From contig NZ_FQXY01000011.1 of the NCBI RefSeq assembly GCF_900130125.1, forward strand, positions 1,116,001 through 1,180,000: a stretch of 64,000 nucleotides of DNA, written 5' to 3'. A program made the position numbers and the translations under genes. This document shows, piece after piece, positions 27,147-34,448 of the stretch; positions within the stretch are counted from its first letter, which is position 1, and each line of letters opens with the position of its first letter. Below the pieces are notes generated by a model that worked only from the letters and a program-made list of their open reading frames with translations, made no database searches and was not told the DNA's origin. Source of the stretch: Bacteroides congonensis. GTDB taxonomy: Bacteria; Bacteroidota; Bacteroidia; Bacteroidales; Bacteroidaceae.

Positions 27147-29207
27147 ATGAATCGTATTTGTTGGATGATTGTTTTCTATCTAGTGATGGGGACATCAATA
27201 TTGAATGCGCAAACTCTTATTCCCGAACAAAATGGGAAAGGGAAATGGGGATATGTAGACCTCGATGGCAAGAAAGTAATTGATTACAAATTCAAGGAAG
27301 CTTATCCTTTTATTGATGGTAAGGCGAAAGTTAAAAAAGGGGAGAAGTGGGGATATATTGATGCAAGAGGCAAAGAGGTTATAAAGATTAAGTACTCGGA
27401 GATGTACGAGTGGAATGGCGATTATTGCAAGATTGCGGAAGGTGGAAGTGTAAAAGACGGCATTCTCACCGGTGCAAAATGAGGATATATCAATCGGCGG
27501 GGAGATATAATAATGAAAGCTGAGTATGACGAGATTGGTCTGTTTAAGGATGGGCTTGCCTATGTAATGAAAGGTGGAAAATATGGTTATATAGATGATA
27601 GTTTCCATGTTTTTATTCCTTGTAAATATACTGCGGTCGGCACTTTCAACGAGCGTGGATATTGTTGGGTAAACGAAGGTGGCAAATTTGATAAGAAAAA
27701 GAATAAGGATATTGTGAAAGGCGGAAAGTTTGGTGTGTACAAACGTAATGGTGATCTTATTGTTCCTGTAAAATACAAAGCTATTGGAACTTTTGATGAA
27801 TTGACACCGGATGCGAATCCATTGATGGCTTCGATTTATAATGATCCGGAATACATCAAACAACTTAGAAAAATAAAAAAAGACGGTTATGCGTTAATGC
27901 GGTACACTCCAAATCTGTTTAAGTTTAGTTTTGATGTATCTTCCGAGTTTGATTTTTCGGAAACGAAAAAATATGTGGAAAGCCATACGAAAGAATTGAA
28001 TGAGTCATATCTGGAAAAAATGTCTGAGGCAGATCGGAAATTAGCGGAAGAATGCGGTAGCTTTGAATTATTGACATATAGTTTCCTGTCTCCGAAAAAG
28101 TTTGGCAAGTTATCCATGACTAAAAACACTTACATTGTAGTGTCTAATAAGTTTGGTTTCTCTAGCTTGAATGGAGAAATGCATAAATATGATTATAGGA
28201 AATCGAATGAGAAGTTTTTTCATAAAATAGGCATATTTGATGGGAATGGTACAATGTTGCTGCCACCGGATAAGTATGATTTGGCTTATAGCCCTAATAA
28301 TGGATTTATTACTGTAGCTCGTGAGAAGAAGAAAAAAGTTCAGTCTAATTATTATACTATAGAATCGGGTAAATTACTTTTTAAGGATTGGATAGACGTT
28401 GAGGTAGTCACTCCTTTTGAAAAGGGAAATGCTGTCATCGCTACTCATAAAGAACAATATCTGATAGATAAAGAAGGTCGTAAGATTTCTAAAAATTATA
28501 GTTTGATCCTTCCTATGAGGGAGAGCGTATATGTAGTCAAGAATGGTGATAAATGTGGTATTATAGATAGCCTCGGACATGAAATTATATCTCCTTCTTA
28601 TAATCTAATCAGTCCTGTAAGCGAAGGACTTATGTGTGCACAAAAGGATAAAGGCGGGTTGTATGGATTCCTTGATAAAAAAGGGGAATTTGTAATTCCG
28701 GCTATGTATGAATCTGCGCAATCATTTAAATATGGTTGGGCTAGCGTGCGAACAAAATCCGGTTGGGGCGAAATAGAACCGGATAATAAGATGGCTGTGG
28801 AATGTAAGTGGAATAATACAGCCGCTAAAGAAGAATGGAAACCAAAACTAATGTGGGTGCAGAAAGAAAACAAAGGTTTATGGTATTGCCTGTCAACCGA
28901 AACAAACCAATTGGCCTTTAGTGCAGGATATACGGGCTTTAGAAACTTTAATAGAGATTTTGAGGGAGTTGCGGTAGTCTGGGACAAGAACAATAAGGTC
29001 GGTTGTATTTCTTCTGATGGTAAGGTCTTGGTTCCTTGTATAATGCCAAATGGAAACTTGGCAATAAAGGCTTATTCGCAGATGCTCAATCAAAAGATGG
29101 GAGCATGGACAGAAATAGATACTTACAAATTTATGATTAGAAACAATCAGGAGCGCAATAAATGTGAATTGACAGGGACTATTGAAAATGATATGTGGGA
29201 CTATTAA
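27147..29207 (+). pseudogene. WG-repeat protein interrupted by one in-frame TGA
   Basis: About 686 codons with a signal peptide (ends ILNAQ) and many WG-type repeats. Examples are KWGYVDLDGKKVIDYKF, KWGYIDARGKEVIKIKY, KYGYIDD and GLYGFLDKKGEFVIPAMY. The frame is open from the ATG at 27147 to 29207 except for a single TGA at 27480-27482. The codons before and after keep the repeat register: GAK, stop, GYINRRGDIIMKAEY. The expected residue there is Trp, so TGG to TGA is the simplest explanation. The part after the stop has an ATG at 27513 but no signal peptide. WG repeats are beta-rich scaffolds often found on the cell surface. A sequencing error, a true nonsense mutation or read-through are the three options. 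It lies between exported genes of the same operon. Confidence 0.85.
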
Positions 29208-29218
29208 AGAATAAAGAA

Positions 29219-30436
29219 ATGAGAAATGTAAGACTTTTGATAACGGTACTATTGGTAACATTCGTGTTTTCTGAGTCTGGGGCACAGGAAACCGTTCAGC
29301 AAGATATGAAATATCGTCGTAGTTCTATCTATAGCATACTTGTAAGCCATAGCGAACAGGATTTCTGTGACGAGATAAAAGAACAGTTCCTGGCGATTCC
29401 CGTTCCTGATAAATATAATGATCATGGGCTGAGTATAAATGCTGTTGTTGTAGACTGTAAAGGAAAATATACAGAGGATATTACGGACTTTATCAATCGT
29501 AACCATATAGCCAGCCGACTTGTAGGGAAATGGTTTAATAGGAACATTCTAACGGGGGAGTGTGACATGGAACTGGTAAAAGAACGCGGTCTTTATAATG
29601 CGTCAGAATTTGATAAGGAACTGGCAAAACGCTCAAAGAGAGGGATAGCCATGTTGCAAGATGCTGGAGAGGATTTAATAGGAAATACTTACTTATTGGT
29701 AAATGAGGTTCGCTATATAGATAAAAACGCCCGTGCCAAAACATGGGGACTGGCTTTGACTGTACTTGGCGGTGTTGCCGGAATGGCTACCGGCAATAGC
29801 GATTATGTAAAATTGGGACAAAATTATGGTGATATTATAGCGACACTAAAGGGCTTCTCTGTGAAAATACATACTCGTCTTTATCAACTGATATGGAATG
29901 AAGAAATTGCAAATCAGTTTTATACTCTTTACTACTCGGAGAAAGCGGATGAGCAAAAGAAGTTTGCCTTCGAGAAGAATCGGGGGGCGTTTCAGATGAA
30001 ATATGTTGGTGAAGTGGAATCCAGTGGTGCTAAAACGTCTTTCTTGGGAATAAAAGAAGAAGAACCCTTGCAGATGATTCGTAAAGCCTGCCAACGGGCT
30101 ATTGATGAAAATGTGGCTGACTTACAAAAGAAATATGAACAGTTTAAAATAAAAGCTCCAATCTTGAATGTGGATCCGGCTATAACAGTGCAGATAGGAC
30201 AAAAAGAAGGCATCGACAAAAATTCCAGATTTGAAGTTCTTGAAGCCAGAGAAGTAGAAGGTAAGATTGAATACAAACGGATGGGCATTATTAAACCTGT
30301 TGCCGATAAAATATGGGATAACCGTTATATGGCAGCAGAAGAGGGGGCTTATGGAGCAGATTTGAAAGCTACAACTTTTGTCAAGGTTAGTGGCGGCGAT
30401 TTTTATCCGGGGATGCTTGTTCGAGAGATAAAATAG
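29219..30436 (+). CDS. Secreted protein with a FlgT-C-like C-terminal domain
   Basis: 405 residues from the ATG at 29219, which gives a clean signal peptide (ends ESGAQ). An in-frame codon at 29195 is within the preceding gene and less likely. Residues 30-300 are of unknown fold, with a Gly/Ala hydrophobic patch near 175-195 (LALTVLGGVAGMATG) that could insert in or touch a membrane. Residues about 315-405 (VQIGQKEGIDKNSRFEVLE ... FVKVSGGDFYPGMLVREIK) resemble FlgT C-terminal-like domains, seen next to CsgG-type outer-membrane proteins. It follows the WG-repeat gene by 11 bases. Confidence 0.65.
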   Translation: MRNVRLLITVLLVTFVFSESGAQETVQQDMKYRRSSIYSILVSHSEQDFCDEIKEQFLAIPVPDKYNDHGLSINAVVVDCKGKYTEDITDFINRNHIASRLVGKWFNRNILTGECDMELVKERGLYNASEFDKELAKRSKRGIAMLQDAGEDLIGNTYLLVNEVRYIDKNARAKTWGLALTVLGGVAGMATGNSDYVKLGQNYGDIIATLKGFSVKIHTRLYQLIWNEEIANQFYTLYYSEKADEQKKFAFEKNRGAFQMKYVGEVESSGAKTSFLGIKEEEPLQMIRKACQRAIDENVADLQKKYEQFKIKAPILNVDPAITVQIGQKEGIDKNSRFEVLEAREVEGKIEYKRMGIIKPVADKIWDNRYMAAEEGAYGADLKATTFVKVSGGDFYPGMLVREIK

Positions 30437-30475
30437 GATTGAAGTCACTTTAATATTCACTTAAATTAATTATTT

Positions 30476-31024
30476 ATGAAAAAGAATCAGAAAAAGAGAA
30501 ACGGCTTGCATAGTCGGTTCTTAAAGAAAGTCGGATTGTTTTGCTTTATGCTGGCTGTGTTTCCTTCACTGGGCCATGCAATCGATTGGACACCCAAATA
30601 TGCAGGAGGGATGCATATTGGTTATGGAACGAGTTCGACTGTGAACGATGCGAAGACGTATTCTGCCCGTGCCATGTTGGGAATGCTTCATGGAATCATG
30701 TGGGGGGATTATCTTCAGACATCAATTGGTGTAGATGCTCATATGTTAACGCATTATTACAAAGGTCAAGGTTTACGTTTTGCCATGACAGGGTATGTCG
30801 ATTTGCGAGGCTTTTATCCTGTGACCTCTGACTTTTCGCCATTCGTGGATTTGGCATTAGGTGCAGGGCACTCACTGAAGCCGTCAGGTGGTAAAACTTC
30901 TTTCTATTGCGAATTCGGACCAGGTATAAAGTACAAAAAGTTCACTCTTAGTTGTGGCTTACAGAAGTTCGGGAACGATAAAGGCTCTTCTCATTTTTAT
31001 GTAAAGACAGGTTTTTATTTCTAA
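30476..31024 (+). CDS. Small outer-membrane beta-barrel protein
   Basis: 182 residues. A basic N-terminus and a hydrophobic segment (SHLF...GHA) form a signal peptide ending at about residue 36. The mature protein is rich in aromatic and Gly residues in alternating strands (HIGYGTSSTV, ARAMLGMLHG, FSPFVDLALGAGH) and ends with aromatic FYF, the standard signal for barrel assembly. At about 145 residues it would fit an 8-stranded barrel. It lies 19 bases before the RiPP precursor, which suggests a role in exposing or anchoring the product. Confidence 0.75.
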   Translation: MKKNQKKRNGLHSRFLKKVGLFCFMLAVFPSLGHAIDWTPKYAGGMHIGYGTSSTVNDAKTYSARAMLGMLHGIMWGDYLQTSIGVDAHMLTHYYKGQGLRFAMTGYVDLRGFYPVTSDFSPFVDLALGAGHSLKPSGGKTSFYCEFGPGIKYKKFTLSCGLQKFGNDKGSSHFYVKTGFYF

Positions 31025-31043
31025 TATTTAAAGGATTACATTT

Positions 31044-31376
31044 ATGAAAAAGAAAAATAATAACGACGAACTAATTTCCAGAAGACAGTTCTTTAAAAAA
31101 GCAGCAGGACTTGTACTTCCGGCAATAGCATTGACTGCATTACCAAGTATTCTCACTTCATGTGAAATTGATGAACCACCTTTGGATGAGGTTAATGGTG
31201 GCGGTGGCTGCTCTGATTGCAGTGGGAAGTGTAAAGATACCTGTAGCGGACAATGTACGAGAAGTTGTGCTTCTACTTGTAAGTCAAATGCGGCAAATAC
31301 AACTGGCTGTAATCATAGCTGCAAGGGAAAATGTTTTGTGGGTTGTTCGAACGTATGTATGCATACAAGTAAATGA
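31044..31376 (+). CDS. CXXX-repeat RiPP precursor with Tat/lipoprotein leader
   Basis: 110 residues. Residues 12-35 form a twin-arginine signal (SRRQFFKKAAG then a hydrophobic stretch), and a lipobox LTSC places a lipidated Cys at residue 40. After an acidic linker and GGGG, the core has 12 Cys: residues 56, 59, 63, 67, 71, 75, 79, 89, 93, 97, 101 and 105. Most are four apart; a nine-residue Cys-free loop separates two blocks. This is the CXXX-repeat target family (TIGR04114-type) of radical SAM peptide maturases. I infer that the core is modified in the cytoplasm, folded, exported by Tat and anchored as a lipoprotein. The maturase gene starts 11 bases later. Confidence 0.88.
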   Translation: MKKKNNNDELISRRQFFKKAAGLVLPAIALTALPSILTSCEIDEPPLDEVNGGGGCSDCSGKCKDTCSGQCTRSCASTCKSNAANTTGCNHSCKGKCFVGCSNVCMHTSK

Positions 31377-31387
31377 TAACTGACTAA

Positions 31388-32599
31388 ATGAAGATAAAAG
31401 AACAAGATGCAGGTTGGCAGTCCGGCATGGACAAGAACATCACATTCATTGTCACAAAAGACTGCCAGCTTGCTTGTAAATATTGCTATCTTGTAGGTAA
31501 GAATACGAAAGAACGTATGCCTTGGGAGATAGCAAAGCAGGCTGTTGACTATATTTTGGAACGGGAAGATGAATTCCGGGAAGAATCCGTTGTCTGGGAT
31601 TTTATCGGAGGAGAACCCTTTTTGGAGATAGATCTAATTGATAGGATTTGTGACTATATTAAGATGGAAATGTTCCGTCGAAATCATCATTGGTTCAACT
31701 CCTATCGCTTCTCATTCTCTACCAATGGCATTAATTACCATGAAGAGAAAGTACAGAATTTCATCAAGAAAAATAAAGAACATTTAAGTATCGGTATCAC
31801 TATAGACGGTACGGAGATGAAACATGATTTGAATCGTGTGTATAAAATTACAAATAGAGGTTCTTATAAAGATGTGGCGCGTAATATACCATTATGGCTA
31901 GAACAATTTCCAAGTGCGGGAACGAAAGTGACAATTAGTAGTGCGGACATTCCTTATATTAAAGAAAGCGTTCTTCATTTATACAGCCTAGGTATACATG
32001 AAGTCAATATAAACTGTGTTTTTGAGCCTGTCTGGAAACAAGGAGATGAGTCTCTTTTTGAGGAACAACTTATACAGTTGGCCGATGTGATTATAGATAG
32101 AGGATATTATCAGGATTACACTTGTTCGTTTTTTACAGAACATATAGGCAAACCTATGGATTGTGTACTGGATAATCAGAATTGGTGTGGAGCCGGTATG
32201 ATGCTTGCTGTGGATGCAGCAGGTAATTTCTATCCTTGTACTCGTTTTGCTCAATACTCTCTGCGTAGTAAGAAAGCATGGATTATCGGAAATATTCATG
32301 ACGGCATTGACAAAAACAAGCTTCGTCCATTCTTAACTCTTGACCGTTGTACGCAGAGTACGAAAGAATGTATTGATTGTGAGGTAGCTAGTGGCTGTGC
32401 ATGGTGTCAAGGTGAGAACTACGATGCTGCCGACACTCCAACTATTTATCAGCGAAGCACTGCTATCTGCAAAATGCACAAGGCACGCGTTCATGCCAAC
32501 AACTATTACTGGAACAAGCTTTTCCGTAAGTTGGAATTGGAGGGTGAGTGTGATGAGTTTGGGAAAAGGCAAAAGATGTCAAACAATGTAATCTGTTAA
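31388..32599 (+). CDS. Radical SAM peptide maturase, CXXX-repeat type, with SPASM domain
   Basis: 403 residues. The radical SAM cluster motif is at C26, C30 and C33 (CQLACKYC). The GGEP motif (DFIGGEPFLEI) is near residue 75. A SPASM domain occupies about 255-375: WCGAGMMLAVDAAGNFYPC, then CTQSTKECIDCEVASGCAWC, enough Cys for two more clusters. It matches radical SAM peptide maturases of the CXXX-repeat target family (TIGR04115-type). Such enzymes usually form Cys-alpha-carbon thioethers or C-C links in the precursor. It lies between the precursor and a second maturase-like gene, with tight spacing. Confidence 0.93.
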   Translation: MKIKEQDAGWQSGMDKNITFIVTKDCQLACKYCYLVGKNTKERMPWEIAKQAVDYILEREDEFREESVVWDFIGGEPFLEIDLIDRICDYIKMEMFRRNHHWFNSYRFSFSTNGINYHEEKVQNFIKKNKEHLSIGITIDGTEMKHDLNRVYKITNRGSYKDVARNIPLWLEQFPSAGTKVTISSADIPYIKESVLHLYSLGIHEVNINCVFEPVWKQGDESLFEEQLIQLADVIIDRGYYQDYTCSFFTEHIGKPMDCVLDNQNWCGAGMMLAVDAAGNFYPCTRFAQYSLRSKKAWIIGNIHDGIDKNKLRPFLTLDRCTQSTKECIDCEVASGCAWCQGENYDAADTPTIYQRSTAICKMHKARVHANNYYWNKLFRKLELEGECDEFGKRQKMSNNVIC

Positions 32600-32603
32600 C
32601 GTT

Positions 32604-33545
32604 ATGATTCAATATCTGATTATACAATTAGACGATACGAGTACGTCTTTCTGTTATTATGAAAATAGCGGTAAGGCACGTAGGCTGATAGCTTTGGATG
32701 ATTTGAAAGCAGGTATATTTTTTGCTATGAAAGAAAATTTGTCGATTCAGTTTGTGTATCCCGATTACGAACTTCCTGATGAGTATAAGGAAACTATTGA
32801 AACTATTGACCATAGCAAGATTGTTCCCGTCGGTTGTCGGGAAGAAGCAGATGTGATAGTTTTCAATGACTGGAACACATTTTTGAGTTTTCAGCTTGCT
32901 CCAGGTCAAACTTACGTGCTTCGAACATCAAAAAAGGATTTCTTTGATATGTATTTGTCTTTAGATTGTATTCTACAAAAGATATATCGTTTAAATGTCG
33001 TCTTTACTGATATAGACGACTTTACAGATGTAGACTTTACTATTTACAAGCAAGTATTACAGGCTATTTCGAAGATGATTTCGGCATGTTATGCTCAGGG
33101 AAAAAATTCGCAGCTTAATTTGCTGACTGACCGCATTATGTTGGATAGAATGAACAATTGCAATGCCGGATGGGAAAGCATAACATTGGTACCCGATGGG
33201 AAGTTTTATGTTTGTCCGGCTTTTTATCTGGAAGGTGAAGAAACTGCTATAGGAGATTTGAAAAAAGGTCTTGACATCAAAAATGCGCAACTTTATCGTT
33301 TGGATTATGCTCCTTTGTGCCGTATCTGTGATGCTTATCAGTGTAAACGTTGTATTTATCTAAACAGAAAAACTACGTTGGAAGTAAATACTCCTTCGCA
33401 TGAACAGTGTGTTGTTTCACATCTGGAACGAAATGCGGCACGTGCATTATTAGCTGTTATTCGTCAGTCAGGGAGTACCTGCATGAATAATGTGGAAATA
33501 AAAGAAATAACGTATTTGGATCCTCTTGATATAATAAAGAAATGA
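32604..33545 (+). CDS. CXXX-repeat peptide maturase (second, SPASM-like)
   Basis: 313 residues. The N-terminal 170 residues hold no CxxxCxxC motif, so it is not itself a canonical radical SAM enzyme. The C-terminal half has SPASM-like Cys: NCNAGWESITLVPDGKFYVC, then PLCRICDAYQCKRCIYLN. That is the layout of the TIGR04119-type CXXX repeat peptide maturase that accompanies the radical SAM enzyme. It probably works as a subunit holding iron-sulfur clusters or the precursor. It starts 4 bases after the maturase and overlaps the next gene by four bases (ATGA), so translation is coupled. Confidence 0.88.
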   Translation: MIQYLIIQLDDTSTSFCYYENSGKARRLIALDDLKAGIFFAMKENLSIQFVYPDYELPDEYKETIETIDHSKIVPVGCREEADVIVFNDWNTFLSFQLAPGQTYVLRTSKKDFFDMYLSLDCILQKIYRLNVVFTDIDDFTDVDFTIYKQVLQAISKMISACYAQGKNSQLNLLTDRIMLDRMNNCNAGWESITLVPDGKFYVCPAFYLEGEETAIGDLKKGLDIKNAQLYRLDYAPLCRICDAYQCKRCIYLNRKTTLEVNTPSHEQCVVSHLERNAARALLAVIRQSGSTCMNNVEIKEITYLDPLDIIKK

Positions 33546-33814
33546 GAAAAGTAGTTGGAAAAGTGACGGAGGAAGAGAAGTGTGAAATTCAACAGCTCTT
33601 TGAACGTCAGAATGGCTTGAATGAATTGGCTAAAATAGTATCTGCTGATAACGATGCTTTATATGAGAAATTAGTGAAGGACTTAGGCGAGACTGGAGCC
33701 AAGTTTCAGGATTGGTGGAATCGTATGGCGGAGTATTATCAATGGGAGAGTGGGGAAGGTGCTCATTGGGAAATTGATTTTGTGACTAACGATATTAATT
33801 TAGTTTATGAATGA
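33542..33814 (+). CDS. CXXX-repeat peptide modification system small protein
   Basis: 90 residues, no signal peptide, so cytoplasmic. It begins MRKVVGKVTEEEKCEIQQLF and continues with an acidic helical pattern ending in ITHWEID-like HWEIDFV. Size and position fit the TIGR04116-type accessory protein of this cassette, possibly a leader-peptide-binding partner. It overlaps the upstream gene by ATGA. No other enzyme, transporter or protease follows. Confidence 0.85.
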   Translation: MRKVVGKVTEEEKCEIQQLFERQNGLNELAKIVSADNDALYEKLVKDLGETGAKFQDWWNRMAEYYQWESGEGAHWEIDFVTNDINLVYE

Positions 33815-33882
33815 GTTCTTCTTGAATGAATGTTGTAATTGAGTGATCTTTTAGTATAAACAATTAATAAAATGAATGAATT

Positions 33883-34356
33883 ATGAAACAAATTTTATGG
33901 AAAATGGCTGCATGCATGGCAGTAGTGTTATTATCATTTAGTGTATATTCTTGTGGCGATGATGACGAAGATTCGGTGGGGTCACGTGATTTATTACTGG
34001 GAACTTGGAATGGTGTGTACTATCTTGACCAAGAATGGGAGGATGGTGAAATGGTGAATAACCATAAAGAGGATTATGTGAACGGTACCAATCGCTATTC
34101 TATTGAGTTCAAAGAAGATGGAACTTACGTAGAGAAAGATGTCTATAATCTTTCAGGTGGTATTAATTATTATCATGGTACATGGACATATTCAGGTAAT
34201 AAGCTTACCATGATTGATACTGACGACGAAGGATATACGGAAGTTTGGACAGTGACCAAGATGACTGAAACGGAGTTAGTCTATGAACTTCGTGAAAAAG
34301 AAAAAGAAGATGGAAGCGTATATGAATATTATGAGCAACACGCTTTTGTAAGATAA
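33883..34356 (+). CDS. Lipocalin-like lipoprotein
   Basis: 157 residues. A lipobox (VYSC) gives a lipoprotein with an acidic stretch directly after it (GDDDEDS). The rest reads as a small beta barrel of lipocalin-like type (LLGTWNGVYYLDQEW, YSIEFKEDGTYVEKD, GTWTYSGNKLTMID, TKMTETELVYEL). This W-G then F---G-Y then G-W pattern is common in Bacteroides lipocalin-like (DUF4923/DUF5004 group) proteins that bind unknown ligands. It lies 68 bases after the RiPP accessory gene and may be part of the same transcript, so it might be an immunity or binding partner, but this is speculative. Confidence 0.72.
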   Translation: MKQILWKMAACMAVVLLSFSVYSCGDDDEDSVGSRDLLLGTWNGVYYLDQEWEDGEMVNNHKEDYVNGTNRYSIEFKEDGTYVEKDVYNLSGGINYYHGTWTYSGNKLTMIDTDDEGYTEVWTVTKMTETELVYELREKEKEDGSVYEYYEQHAFVR

Positions 34357-34395
34357 TTTTAGACTAGTAAAAGGTAGTTTCTACATTTTTATAGG

Positions 34396-34433
34396 AAAAA
34401 CAGGAGAGTGATAATAAGCTCTCCTGTTTTTAT
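34396..34433. terminator. Bidirectional terminator between the RiPP cluster and the heparin locus
   Basis: AAAAACAGGAGAG pairs with CTCTCCTGTTTTT around a 10-base loop. It follows the lipocalin gene (+) by 39 bases and the PL15-like gene (-) by 15 bases, so it can end both transcripts. Confidence 0.9.
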
Positions 34434-34448
34434 TTGAATATTATTATC

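Noticed and set aside
27480..27482. Selenocysteine at the TGA
   Set aside because: The repeat position is Trp, not Cys, and selenocysteine elements are not visible; nonsense mutation is the plainer reading.
27126..29207. Two separate WG-repeat genes
   Set aside because: The repeat continues in the same frame across the TGA and the second piece lacks a signal peptide, so one broken gene is simpler.
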